Notes under the pieces: model-generated
Told to the model about the DNA's origin: nothing
Database searches by the model: none
The model's input: the letters and a program-made list of their open reading frames with translations, nothing else
Program-made: the position numbers and the translations under genes
Assembly (NCBI RefSeq): GCF_029633865.1
Contig: NC_079219.1
Location: forward strand, 52,000,916-52,064,915
Direction of reading: 5' to 3'
DNA: 64,000 nucleotides
Source: Lampris incognitus
Taxonomy: Eukaryota > Chordata > Actinopteri > Lampriformes > Lampridae
Shown: positions 54,001-64,000 of the stretch, piece by piece
Position numbering within the stretch: the first letter of the stretch is position 1
Layout: every line of letters starts with the position of its first letter

Positions 54001-56202
54001 GAGGGACTTCATGCCAGGAAAGTGGATTATTGATAACATCATTGAGAACATTGAAAGCAGTCGCAAGGTAATGTAGGTAACATGCAGTATAATTTATACT
54101 GAGTTTGACACTACATTACATTGTTTGGCACACCACAGGAAAGCTTTCCTACATGAGTTCTCTATGCTTCACTAAACACCCAGCTACACTTTAATACATA
54201 CTTGTGAAACTTCATCAGCCGTGATGTCAAAAAAAGCTTTACAATACTTCAAATATAACATAAAGTATTTTAACTCAGACACTAGCCTTTTCTTTAAAGG
54301 CAGAGTCTGTAATAGTGTGAAACAGTGGCTTCTCGGCAAATGAGCCCCACTTCGTTACTGCATTTTGTTTACATTTTTTGTTTTGTTCTGACATTTGGCC
54401 GTGTGTGTTAAGTGAGAATAGAGAAGGGATTGTGAAACTGGGAGGACACTTTTTACAATGGCAGACAGAGGAAAGCATTATGAGCTTGTCACCGCTCCTG
54501 CCATCGTATAAATAAATATTGGATATGCTTTCCTGAAATGGAAATATGTTAACCTGATGCGCTTTGGTAGAACCGCCTGCATCCAACATTTCCTTTTTTT
54601 CTGTTTGTAGCACTAATATGTCAATTAGTGCTCCTATACAATAGGATGGGTTAGATGCAGAGAACAAATTCGTTGTAAGAACACGATGACAAAATGAAGT
54701 GGCTTTCTTCTTCCTCTTACTGTAGGCCAATCAAGACACAAGCTTGCCGAACTCCGGAAGCCTTCCTACTTTCATAAATGTATTTTACTTTGCACAAGAC
54801 ATGCCTAGAGATATAATATAACATTTTTCTGTGACCGTCATATTGACAATCTTGCAACATTTCATGGGCTAATTCGTGGGTTTTGGTTGAACTACCATAT
54901 TTGACATGACAGACGCAACAAAAAAGAAAGGCAGTGTTGGACGCAGGTGGTGCTGAAGAAGTTCTGTCACGTCAAGAGCAGGAAGTGAGGACCCAAATGT
55001 AGATGCGGTAATGGGTGAAACAGAAGGTTTACTAGTAGGAAACATGAGGGTATCAGGAACACATATGACGAGAACATGACAGAGACGCGGTGACGTGGTG
55101 GTGACACGGTACAGATGTGGAACGTTCTGACAATGAACAAAGTAAACAGCCAAACTTAAATACACAGAAACTTGATTGAATAATCAATGACAGCTTTGGG
55201 TAAATAGATAACAGAGGCAGACTGGGCAGGACTCAGGACCGGGATGGTGTTGTCAGAGCAGAACAAGACATGAGACATAGAAGCCAGGGCTGGAGTGGCT
55301 GGAATCTGGAGCAGACAAGTTCATCAGGTGAAAAACAAAAGAGGATTCGAAACTGATTCCGTCTTTGCAGCATTTTTACAGTGCAAGTAATCAATAGCTC
55401 GACTTTTTTACCCTACGCTAGGGGTAGCTAACAGTTTGCTATGTTTATTTAGCTTGGCAAACTGTTGTGCTCAAGGTCAGCTAATTAGCTTGCTGCGATT
55501 TCCCCTCTTAGCCCTGGAGAGAGAGAGCGCCATCCAGAGTTTACGCCAAAAAAAAAATGTGTAGTCATTATGAAATAATAACTTGAAGAGTGAAGTTTCA
55601 CACAATTACAGATTCTATCTTTAATAGCCAAGTTGTGTTTTATAGTTCACAGAAGTTCCCCCTAAAAATGCATCACTGGTTTAATTTGATTCTGTGTGTT
55701 GTAAATATCACATCGAAAGTTTTATGTCTCTTGTTTTCTCCATTTGTAGGTCATTTTTGTCCTTTCGCGGCACTTTGTGAACAGTGAGTGGTGCAACTAT
55801 GAGCTTTACTTTGCCCAGCAGAGAGCCATGAGCAAGACCTTCAGTGACGTCATACTGATCGTGAAGGAGCCAATCAATCCCAACTCACTGCCGAGCAAAT
55901 ACTGCAAGCTCAAGAAAATGTTGAGCACTAAGACCTACCTGGAATGGCCCCAGCAAGCCAAACAGCAGGCATTTTTCTGGGCACAGCTGAAGAGCGTTCT
56001 GGGCAAGCCAACGCTGCCAAGAGAGAGAGCGCACAGCACCAGAAGCACAGCCTCCTCAGTGGGTGCTGTGTCAGTGATAGAGCTCCCCCTAGAGGATGGG
56101 AGGCCAGAAACAGCCCAGGCTGATGAAACGGAACTTCAACAAGAGTTTACTCTAATGAATAATGAGCAGCACAACCAGACGACAGTCTCTACAGTAGCTT
56201 GA
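50046..56202 (+). CDS. tlr18: Toll-like receptor of the TLR2 group, TLR14/TLR18-like (three coding exons)
   Basis: A type I membrane receptor of innate immunity; its TIR domain would recruit adaptors such as MyD88. Coding exons are 50046-51034, 52885-54067 and 55750-56202 (2625 bases, 874 residues). Predicted order: signal peptide (about 1-17), LRR ectodomain (about 55-550), LRR C-terminal cap with a CTC pair (about 550-610), membrane helix (about 611-634), TIR (about 665-805) and a 65-residue tail. TIR box 1 is YHAFISYS, box 2 is ERDFMPGK with the BB-loop proline at 707, and box 3 is FW at 800-801. Length, the large first exon and the intron within the TIR fit my recollection of teleost TLR14/18 better than single-exon TLR1/25 or many-exon TLR2. 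The ligand is not established. No stop or frameshift was seen, so the gene appears intact. Confidence 0.85.
51035..51524. other. TLR intron, left part
   Basis: Intronic non-coding DNA with a short ACT/AAT trinucleotide-rich stretch near 51105-51155. Confidence 0.6.
51525..51905 (+). mobile_element. SINE family C inside TLR intron
   Basis: A plus-strand copy starting within the tRNA-derived head (GTGTTACCTCCGGCTTGG). It continues GACACAATTGGCCATGTC, TCCTGGTCGCTGC and AACTCCTCACTGTCAGG, and ends near GGGCCAAGTACAATTGGGG and a poly-G/A tail. The first part of the tRNA-like head is absent. Confidence 0.75.
51906..52884. other. TLR intron, right part, with (CA)n
   Basis: Intronic DNA with a (CA)n tract at about 52038-52060. 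The open frame 52029-52421 has no recognisable domain and contains no usable signals. Confidence 0.6.
52885..54067 (+). CDS. tlr18: TLR exon with C-terminal LRRs, membrane helix and first half of TIR
   Basis: The acceptor TTGTAG ends at 52884 and the donor AAG|GTAATG is at 54067/54068 (phase 0). It encodes the end of Trp330 through Lys724: further LRRs (VESLDVSNNRL, LQVIDISNNKL, LKELLLSGNKI), the Cys-rich LRR cap (NPYHCTCE), a 24-residue hydrophobic helix starting near residue 611, and TIR boxes 1 and 2. Without splicing, the frame would run only three codons into the intron. Confidence 0.85.
54293..55626. mobile_element. DNA transposon-like insertion in TLR intron
   Basis: AGAGTCTGTAATAGTGTGAAAC at the left (from 54302) is mirrored by GTTTCACACAATTACAGATTCT at the right (55595-55616) with two mismatches. 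Both are flanked outwards by TTAAAG-like bases. The 1.3-kb interior has no transposase frame. A GACCCAAATGTAGATGCGG-type segment near 54990 suggests a second repeat nested inside. It occupies most of the second intron. Confidence 0.45.
55750..56202 (+). CDS. tlr18: TLR last coding exon (second half of TIR and tail)
   Basis: The acceptor TTGTAG ends at 55749. The exon starts VIFVLSRHFVNSEWCNYEL, continuing the TIR in frame with the previous SSRK. It contains box 3 (FFWAQL) and then a tail of about 65 residues that is Ser/Thr- and later Glu/Gln-rich. The stop TGA is at 56200-56202. Confidence 0.85.
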   Translation, partial: VIFVLSRHFVNSEWCNYELYFAQQRAMSKTFSDVILIVKEPINPNSLPSKYCKLKKMLSTKTYLEWPQQAKQQAFFWAQLKSVLGKPTLPRERAHSTRSTASSVGAVSVIELPLEDGRPETAQADETELQQEFTLMNNEQHNQTTVSTVA

Positions 56203-57640
56203 GAGTGAGAGGGGGAAAAAAACTATTTTGTTATGATCAAATGAGTGCTCAGCTCTTCAGACCCTTTGTCAGTAAAAGTCCGAGTTCGTGTGTACTCTTA
56301 TCGGTCCTGTGATAGAGTGTGGGGCTTGCCAAAGCTGGCAGCAAGAGCTGTTACGGCACTATCATTTTTACAAGGCTGTTGCTCCATTGATAACCGCTAT
56401 TACTGCCTTTCATCTGTTAGCCTTTCTTGTTGTGCGTTGCCATTCTGCAATTATCCCAAGGTTGTATGCATATCAGCACGCAACATCACATCGTAGATGG
56501 GCGGTGACCTGCACATTTGGTTTGTTGTTGTACACATTTCCTCATTTAATGAAGTCACCAAAAGCCAACATTAGAGCAGTTATGTATACTTTAATGGCAC
56601 TGATACTGTGGATTTAATACACTTACTGTCAATATTATACAGCATGGCCCCTAGAAAACTACCTGTTGGGGTGAAGTCTGCTGGCAGCAAAAGCCAATGT
56701 CTCATTATAATAATGGAGAATAACAAGATCCCCCAACTGCCTCTTGCATTCTGTCATGTTATCCCCTGCTCCATGTGCCCTCTGAGAGACACAGGCTCGC
56801 CAACCCATCTGACAGACACTAAGAGGCCATAAACCCAACAGCGCGAATGAAATCCAACATGTTGCACTCCGGATAACAAGGGAGGTGTCAGGACGATGTA
56901 GTGACAGATATCCCCCTGCAAAAGGGGCTGTATCCCATTACATTCTCACCAAAGCCGTACTGCAGGATGCGCTGCTGGATGCAACGGCTCCCAAGTCATA
57001 TGTGCCAAAGACTTTGCAAATTCAAAGTCAGGTTTTATAAGCTTTAATGTGGTCAAGTGTTATCACACTTCTTGCATGTATGGTTGTACCAAGTTACAGA
57101 AAACAACTTGATTGGGACATTTAGAGGAGAAGACATTATTTAGGGTTTTAAATAACAGCTTTTTGTATTTGTCAGTTTATTTGAATAGCACTCCTAAAGT
57201 GCCAACCTAGTTGGCGTCACAGTGGTTCACAAGTCAAGGCTAAATGTAGGCCGCACTTAAGAGATGAATGACAGAAGATGAAAACAGAGGACACAGATGA
57301 CAGATGAAAATGTTTTTAGATTCATCACACTTGTGCATAAAACTTACTTAAAAAGGGAAGTTCACGGTGAGGATGACTTCATAAAAGCAAGCAAGCAAGA
57401 GGCAAATAAAGGAAATGCTTCTTTCATGTAAAAAAAAAAGGGTTTACAAAAGACTAAGTCTTATAGGCTTGTCCTTTGACAGAGAATGTGTTTTTAAAAA
57501 GATTTTGGGAAACTATGTCCAGGATTTTTTAGCAGTTTTTATCTTTCAAAAAAGGATACTTTTATTGTACAACTGCATTGGATCTTTCTTTTCTTTTTTT
57601 TTTTTACCTCTTTTTATTTCAAATAGTCAGTGTAGCGAAC
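56203..57640 (+). other. TLR 3'UTR and downstream sequence
   Basis: No further coding exon is seen. AATAAA at 57405-57410 is a candidate polyadenylation signal about 1.2 kb after the stop. The 109-codon frame at 56288-56617 has some hydrophobic stretches but no known domain and lies within the presumed 3'UTR, so I do not call it. Confidence 0.5.
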
Positions 57641-58383
57641 ATTGGATATGACCAGATTCAAAGCAGTGTCATCACTTCAGTCATGCAACACAGAGTGAAA
57701 TGGGACAAAGATAAGGAACATAGGAAACAAAGAGAAAACAAGAAAGGAATATTATAAAAAAGGATATAACAAATGTCAACACAAATAAAATTAATATAAA
57801 TCAGTGATAACATACAGTAAGGGTTATACAGTCATTAAGCTGTCATAATATTTGAGAACCAGAACATTTTTTTGTCAATTACCGTTCTGAGAGACAACGA
57901 GAGATATTCAAATTCTATTCAAATACATCCAGTGTTGGAGTGGTTTTAAGATGTTTGTGGATGAAGAATTAACTTGAGAGAATTGAAAAGTTAAGTGACA
58001 AATTCAACAGCTTTGTTGTGATGTGTGTAGTAACAAAGAACATATTTTGCTGTGAATATATACAATCTATTCAGAAAATGAGCTACGTGGTGTTTTAGAT
58101 CCACCCAGCAATTATGGACATTACATTCATAAAAGATACGTATCATAGATTCTTCAGTGTCACATAAAGGACATGTATTGTCTGTCGCTGTGTATGTATT
58201 TAGATATCTCATTACATGGATAAATGTTGTGTAACAATGTCCACCCATCCATTATCCAAGCCGCTTATCCCATTTGGGGTTGCGGGAGCCTATCCCAGCA
58301 GTCATCAGGACGGGGGGCAGGCGGGGAGACACCCTGGACAGGCTGCCAAGCCATCACAGAGAGCGCACGCGCACACACACACG

Positions 58384-58480
<97 letters not shown>

Positions 58481-59300
58481 GGACAATTTAGTATGGCCAG
58501 TTCACCTGACCTCCATGTCTGTGGACTGTGGGAGGACACCGGAGCACCTGAAGGAAACCCACGCAGACATGAGGAGAACATGTAAACTCCACACTGAGGA
58601 CGACCCGGGACGACCCCCAAGGTTGGACTACCTCGGGGCTCGAACCCAGGACCTTCTTGCTGTGAGACGACCGCACTAACCACTGCGCCACAGTGCTGCC
58701 CTGTGTAAATGTTGAAATGTATTTCTTTTATTTTATTAGAGATAAAACATTTACGTGGAAATAGCCAAGCTTTTTTTCCGACTCAGTTCCACAAATTAAA
58801 TCATTTGTGAAGAATTTTCCTCCAGGAGAACATTTCTTTTTGGCATGGGGAGCATTCTGTATAAAGCTAATGTTGCATTTCCTGTCCAGAAGTGATGTAA
58901 TGAGCTGAGAGGCAATCCTGACATGACTACCATACACTAAGAGGTATTTCATTAGCTGGGTGATACCAGAAGGAACAGCCTTGTGTTTAAGGCTAAATTC
59001 TTGGGATCGTACAGGAAATTTATAGGTTTCTAGGAATTTCTCATAAGAGAGACGGTTCCCATTTTTATCAAATAGTATAAAACAAAGGAGACGCCTCTCG
59101 CATTCCAGGTAGGAAAGAAGATGGATTTGTTCTCTTTGTTGTTCCACAGAAGGGCTTTATGAGGGGGGAACTGTGACCGTAAAACAGTTTCCATGCTAAA
59201 AGAGCTTGTTCTGGAAACTTGGAAAGCTTTAGAGGAATCTCAGCAGGTGTGTAGTTACATGTCAGCCAGCAGATATTGTAAACCACCACATGTTTTAAAG
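57641..59300 (-). pseudogene. L1/Tx1-type LINE ORF2 C-terminal relic
   Basis: Minus-strand frames on both sides of an inserted SINE read as one LINE. At 59289-59068 is a segment with FPEQALLAWKLFYGHSS. At 59147-58728 it continues with LSYEKFLETYKFPV, QEFSLKHKAVPSG and a Cys/Lys-rich patch. At 58248-57991 comes the Cys/His cluster CPLCDTEESMIRIFYEC, typical of the C-terminal zinc-finger region of L1-type ORF2. It ends in an A-rich tail on the minus strand (T-rich near 57590-57605 on plus). RT and endonuclease are missing. Confidence 0.7.
58236..58702 (-). mobile_element. SINE family A with expanded CA tract, inserted in the LINE relic
   Basis: Full family A layout on the minus strand: tRNA-like head near 58702, GGATGGA-type tail near 58240. 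A (CA)n expansion of about 100 bp (58370-58476) occupies the site where other copies have only a short CA run. It splits the L1-type LINE frames, so it is the younger insertion. Confidence 0.8.
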
Positions 59301-59339
59301 GTAGTACATGGGATAGAATGCAATGAAGACCCTTTTAGC

Positions 59340-59727
59340 CAAGTTACCCCCCCTTTTTTTCTCCCCAATTGTGTCCGGCCAATTTCCCCACTCTTCCGAG
59401 CCGTCCCGGTCGCTGCTCCGCCCCCTCTACCGATCCGGGGAGCGCTGCAGACTACCACATGCCTCCTCCATTTCCAGTCGCTTCTTTTCACCTGACAGTG
59501 AGGAGTTTCACCAGGGGGACGTAGCACGTGTGGGAAGATCACGCTACCCCCCCCCCAAACAGGCACTCTGACCAACCAGAGGAGGCTCTGGTGCAGCGAC
59601 CCACATCCGGCTTACATGCAGACACAGCCAGTTGTGTCTGTAGGGCGGCCCACCAAGCGGATTCGAACCGGCGATCTCTGTGTTGGTAGGCAACGGAATA
59701 GACCGCTACGCTACCCGGACGCCCTAG
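59340..59727 (-). mobile_element. tRNA-derived SINE, family C (near full length)
   Basis: Read on the minus strand it begins GGCGTCCGGGTAGCGTAGCG (A-box-like), then a B-box-like GGTTCGAATCC. The common body follows (GACACAACTGGCTGTGTC, then AACTCCTCACTGTCAGG) and it ends near GGCCGGACACAATTGGGG and a poly-G/A tail. It is the best copy in the window for defining the family. Confidence 0.75.
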
Positions 59728-59899
59728 CCGATTGATCGTGAAGTTGATGTTAATGTCCATGAAATAAACTCCTTCGACACCACCTTCTGATCAAACGTTT
59801 GACAAGACAGATTCTTTTCAGCTTGTGTTTCTTGTTATGCCTTATAACAATTGAGAAGGTTTTAGTAAATATTGTAACGTGCATGGATAAGTAGACACG

Positions 59900-60010
59900 C
59901 TGGCCGCTGGCTCGCGGGTCTGAGCCTTTAGTCGAGCGGTTAGCGATGCCTCCTGCGGTGCGGGCGATACGGGTTCGCTTCCCGGCCGCGGCAGTTCCTG
60001 TGGTTGCGTT
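59900..60010 (+). mobile_element. tRNA-like SINE head fragment
   Basis: TTTAGTCGAGCGGTTAGCG (A-box-like) and GATACGGGTTCGCTTCCC (B-box-like) lie about 35 bases apart, as in a tRNA-derived promoter. The sequence does not fold into a clean cloverleaf with paired acceptor arms, so a SINE head is more likely than a tRNA gene. Confidence 0.4.
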
Positions 60011-60151
60011 GTCCCCCGAATTCGCTACAATATTCACAAGCTGAGTCTGTAGCAAACAAGGGGCAAGGCAGCATAAACTAACCGAGAAAGACCGTTTGCC
60101 TTAGAAAGAAGCACTCTACCGATAATAGCGAGATCTCTCTGAGGCCACTTA

Positions 60152-60340
60152 TTAAAAGTCCATCCATCTGTTAACTGAACCGCTTATCCTGCTCTCGGAG
60201 TCGCTGGAGCCTATCCCAGCAGTCACTGGGCGGCAGGCGGGGAGACACCCTGGACACACACACACACACACACCCTGGACACACACACACACACACACAC
60301 CCTGGACACACACACACACACACACATACACACACACACA
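60152..60340 (-). mobile_element. SINE family A fragment with satellite-like expansion
   Basis: The 3' part of family A (CCATCCATCTGTTAAC to CACCCTGGACA on the plus strand). The ACCCTGGACA-plus-CA block is then repeated three times in tandem (about 60248-60330). The SINE seeded a small minisatellite. Confidence 0.75.
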
Positions 60341-60500
60341 TTCATACCTAATCTGATTATTGTAGTAATCGCATCCTCGTGTGTTATATGAGCTAATGAG
60401 GGCAATGGTAAAACTTATAAAGTTATTTATTTCACCTCCTGACAGGCAATCAATCTTCCAGCCTTCGATGTACGTAAGCAAAGGGACTCCTGAATGAAGC
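60341..60500. other. No gene recognised
   Basis: Short spacer, no feature seen. Confidence 0.4.
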
Positions 60501-61180
60501 TTTTTCTCCCCTCCCCTCTCTTCTCTCAGATTCCTCACCAGCGGCCAACGCCTCTCTCTTGGCGGCCCTGTCCTCCGGAGTCAAAGCCTCCACGATGGGA
60601 AGTTTGTTGTCGCGCGGGAGTTCGGAAAGCTTTGCCTCTCGCTAGATGACGTCCCTGCAGAATTTCGTGGAACATCTCATCACCGTTGTATGGGGGGAAC
60701 CATCCTCCCTTTGGGACCCAGGCGATGAACAACGTCAACCACATTCGGCAGCTTGTCACAGATCCCAAGGGCAACGTTAGGAAGAATAGTTATGGTTATT
60801 CTCCTTATGTCCTCACCATTCTCCTCTTACACTACATATAACTTCAATTTCCGTCATCTGCCGTAGAATTGCACCTCATTCATTTTCATGTTTTTAGCTG
60901 ATGGTTTTCCTTTTGAAGCTTCTCGGTTTCTGAATCTATCGGTTGTATTTTCTACTGTGTATGGTCTCCTGGTTTAGCAGGTTTTGTACAGTAGCCGCGA
61001 GCGAGTCCACAACTTTGGCAGTGGCCTGAGAGGGTTTCTCAGTGGAGGCACGCTTCTCGAGGAGGGCACGAGCCATTCCATTCGAGTCATAATTGATTGC
61101 CCTGAATTTGGATGGGGGGGCTTTTACTGGGGGTGAGACGAAGGGGTTGTTTGATTGTGATACCCCCCCCCCCCCCAATG
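60501..61180 (-). pseudogene. L1-type LINE ORF1 relic
   Basis: Minus-strand segments resemble an ORF1 protein. A helical N-terminal piece lies at 61178-60936 (TAKVVDSLAATVQNLLNQ). After a gap of about 200 bp with stops, an RRM/C-terminal piece lies at 60774-60510 with a VVHRLG-like block, EILQGRHLAR and, in another frame, an ALTPEDRAAKREA-like C-terminal helix. Several frameshifts. It is a different family from the ORF1 at 35147. Confidence 0.5.
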
Positions 61181-61748
61181 AAACTAGTGAAACATGGGTA
61201 TAGATGGGTATAGATCACCTTCTGTGTTAAATAAATGAAACTATTTTCAGGTAGCAATTAGAGTGAAAAGTTCATCGCGTACTCCAATACTGCACGGACG
61301 GTCGTTCAAACGCTCCCGCTCACAGTGACGTCATCTATGACCGTCTGAGATCAAGTGAGAAAAAAAAGTGACTATCTCTGGAAAACCCCCATGCTGTACA
61401 CTGCACTGTGTACAAATGGCCAGCAGGTGTCACCCTTGTTTAGCACTTCAACTTTTCTGGCATATGATTCACTTTACCTCAGTGTGCGTGTCTGTGCTTG
61501 CGTGTGTGTGTGTGCACGTATGTTTGTTAGTTTTGCGTGGTTAATGCAAAGGGCGTTTATAGTATTTACGGTGAAAGTATATGTATATGTAAATCATGAA
61601 ACCAAACAGCAAGTACCTCTTTAACATAGCAGGGTTACAGCCTGGGCAAAGCTCTGCGGGGCTCAAACCGCATTTAGATTGCTAACGAGTGTCCTCATGT
61701 CAAATTCATATTTAATATTCAGGGTGCATTTCTGGCATACTAACTTGT
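61181..61748. other. No gene recognised
   Basis: Non-coding, with a C run at 61161-61175 on its left edge and a short (GT)n near 61500-61512. No gene seen. Confidence 0.45.
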
Positions 61749-61898
61749 CCCTAGGTGTGAATGTGTCTGCCCTGAGATGGACTGGCGACCTGTCCAGGGT
61801 GTCTCCCTGCCTTCCACCCAGTGACTGCTGGGATAGGCTCCAGCATCCCGCGACCCTTATAAGGATAAACAGCTTGGAAAATAGATGGATGGATATGT
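61749..61898 (+). mobile_element. SINE family A, 3' fragment
   Basis: It runs from TCCCTAGGTGTGAATGTGTC through GATAGGCTCCAGCATCC to the ATGGATGGATA tail. The head is missing. Confidence 0.8.
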
Positions 61899-63267
61899 CA
61901 TCCCAGTGGATAACAGAATTTTCATATTGTTCAAAGAGCTCATAAGTCAGGTCTCTTCTCGTCCTTATCTTCCAGCTTGTAGTTCTCCAGGGCCGTTCCT
62001 TCAGACCGTGTTACACTCAGATGAGTTCCCCATACATTCCTCTGATATAAAGCTGACAGCTAACAATAGACCTTTATTTGTTCATATGGAGAAGACCCTA
62101 TAATGCTGCCCTTGTTCTACCACACATGAGCTGTAAGCATCTATCTAAGCAATACAGACTGAAGTTAAACATAATATAGACCATACATGGTCAAGATGAA
62201 AAGTAAGCAAACATCATATATGCTTATATGGCAGACAAATTGCCTTTGCACTCATTAATGCTGGTTGTCATAAGGTAATACACCTAGTAATAAACTGAAG
62301 AAAGAGGAAAATATGGTGGGGGGAGGAGGCAATAAGGCGACGCTCGCAAAAGAAGAAAGGGCCAAAGAGCCACACGGGACAGGGACATTTTGAGATCCGA
62401 GATTAAACCAGCAAGTCCGAGGGTAAACAGATGACTGGCAAAATGAGTGTATATTCTTGTATGGATTTTTCAAATTGTCCAGCGACCCACTCGGAGGCCA
62501 CTTGCAATCAACTGGTAGCATACAAAGACATGATGGCCCACCCCTGCCGTAGAGGGGTATCATAAAGAGGGGGTGATGATAGAATCGAGCCACAGCGAAG
62601 ATGGACAAAGCGAAGTATCGCTATAACAGAAATATCCGTTCAACAAGGGAATTTGATGCAGGTACTAGAGGGGCACAACAGTAGACTCGGGTCAAAACGG
62701 TGTGTAAAGGCAAGTGCTGACTAGGCAACTATTATCGCTTTCCCAGGCACCGCTCCTTACACACAGGTCTCGCTGCTGCGGTGTACTTCACACTGTGTCA
62801 GTGTGCAAACTCAGATGACACAACTCTGGGCACTCTGGAAGTGGAACATTACAAAAAAAATTGTATTTTAATAAAGCAATTGTTGCAGTCTTGGCTAGAA
62901 ATTTCAAATAGATGCTTGCTCTATCTCCCCAAATGTTACACAAGGCAGAGCAGCAGGAATGACTGACATTGATGATGTTGTCAACAAATAAAAGTCTGTT
63001 CCTTGAGGAATGGTAGGATGTGTTTACCAATGTACCAATAATGATTAATATGTTTCTTTGGGGCAGACAGAGGAACTGACCAGAATGACCAGTAACTCTG
63101 TTTGGGACAAGCTGAGCTGGAGGTGCTGTTCCCTCATCCAAGCAGATGTTTCAGTCCGGCAAGCAATAATCTTTGCCAACACCTCAGCATTTTCTGGGGG
63201 AAAAGATAGAATTGAGCAACATTAGCGTATAATTGGTTGGAAATCTGTGTGCAGAGAATGTTAAACC
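61899..63267. other. No gene recognised
   Basis: Non-coding. The frames at 62255-62608 and 62788-63141 (minus) have no recognisable domains or splice context. Confidence 0.4.
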
Positions 63268-63664
63268 AAGAGATCCATCCACCCATCCATCCATTATCTC
63301 AACCCCTTATCCTGCTCCCAGGGTCACGGGGATGCTGGAGCCTATCCCAACAGTCATTGGGCGGCAGGCGGGGAGACATCCTGGACAGGCCGCCAGGCCA
63401 TCACACAGGGCCCACACACACACACACACACACTCATACCTAGGAACAATTTAGTACGGCCAATTCACCTGACCTACATGTCTTTGGACTGTGGGAGGAA
63501 ACCAGAGCACCCGGAGGAAACCTACACAGACATGGGGAGAATATACAAACTCCATACAGAGGACGACCCAGGACGACCCTCAAGGTTGGACTACCTCGGG
63601 GGCTCAAACCCAGAGCCGTCTTACTGTGAGGCAACCGCGCTAACCACTGCACCACCGTGCCGCC
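63268..63664 (-). mobile_element. tRNA-derived SINE, family A (full length)
   Basis: Full-length minus-strand copy. The tRNA-like head is near 63664, the body is as in the copy at 6919, and the tail is made of CCATCCATCC repeats on the plus strand near 63275-63293. Confidence 0.8.
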
Positions 63665-63744
63665 ACCAAGAGATGTAGTAGAGAATTTATAATGGAGTGG
63701 GCCTAGCACTGAACCTTGAGGCATGCTTCTTTTTTTTCCCTTTA

Positions 63745-64000
63745 TTACATTTATTTCTGATTTTTCCCTTTTTTCTCCCAATTTAGTGGCCAATCGATCC
63801 CTATTTTAATTCAAACACCCACCCTCGTACTGCATGCGTTCGCCAACTGCATCTCTCCGGCCGGCAGTCTCGAAGGAGACGCCTCCCCACTTCCGTGACA
63901 AGGCGACTCCAGGCCGAACCACTGTTTTTTCAGACACACACAGAGACGCGTTCACGTGACGAACACAAGCCGACTCCGCCCCCCTCCCGAAGACAGCGTT
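63745..64000 (-). mobile_element. Another dispersed repeat, cut by the window end
   Basis: It begins with a TTTTTCCC/TTTTCTCCCAATTTAGTGGCC end like that of family C, then has a different body (CGAAGGAGACGCCTCCCC, AGACACACACAGAGACGCG). The CGAAGGAGAC block is shared with family B at 21360. It runs off the window, so its head is not visible. Confidence 0.45.

Noticed and set aside
56288..56617. Additional 109-codon gene after the TLR stop
   Set aside because: No recognised domain, no splice or promoter signal, and it lies in the presumed 3'UTR.
59930..60000. Functional tRNA gene
   Set aside because: Box-like motifs only; no convincing cloverleaf or terminator, so a SINE head is likelier.

Overview
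The window reads as teleost fish genomic DNA. It is AT-rich, intron-containing vertebrate sequence with long CA/CT microsatellites. It is densely packed with repeat families typical of ray-finned fish: Tc1 transposons, Rex3-like and RTE LINEs, L2-type and L1/Tx1-type LINEs, tRNA-derived SINEs, Ty3/Gypsy elements and an endogenous retrovirus. There are no bacterial-style genes or operons. All assignments come from reading the sequence and from family knowledge; no database search was run.

Only one host gene is convincing: a plus-strand Toll-like receptor of the TLR2 group at about 50.0-56.2 kb, best matched to teleost TLR14/TLR18. It has three coding exons (50046-51034, 52885-54067, 55750-56202) with clean GT/AG junctions that keep the frame, giving about 874 residues. 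The protein has a signal peptide, leucine-rich repeats, an LRR C-terminal cap, one membrane helix and a TIR domain split by the last intron. An acceptor just before the ATG implies an upstream 5'UTR exon. Both introns carry repeats.

Layout. 0.5-2.0 kb: two inverted-repeat DNA elements. 3.5-5.3 kb: a minisatellite and long CT/CA tracts. 7.9-13.2 kb: a chromodomain Ty3/Gypsy element with a truncated 5' LTR and an apparent 11-nt self-priming site. 13.2-18 kb: LINE fragments (RTE, L2-like, Rex3-like) and a TTF zinc-finger transposase relic. 18.6-23.7 kb: two members of a short-LTR (207-223 bp) Gypsy family. One of them lost its protease and reverse transcriptase in frame, yet has one open 655-codon frame and near-identical LTRs. 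A third, solo LTR lies at 31.5 kb. 23.7-24.5 kb: two foldback/MITE-like elements. 24.5-29.5 kb (minus strand): an endogenous retrovirus fragment with one LTR, a long env frame, integrase and RNase H. 29.5-30.1 kb: remains of a THAP-type gene. 31-46 kb: SINE, RTE, L1 ORF1, Tc1 and L2 relics plus a MITE with perfect 52-bp inverted repeats. 47.5-48.7 kb: a 1.2-kb almost perfect palindrome built from rearranged Tc1 pieces, followed by a Helitron-like 3' end. 57.6-64 kb: L1/Tx1 LINE relics and SINEs.

The most noteworthy structures are the RT-less but open Gypsy element, the self-priming signature of the chromodomain element, the Tc1 palindrome and the ERV with a long open env frame.
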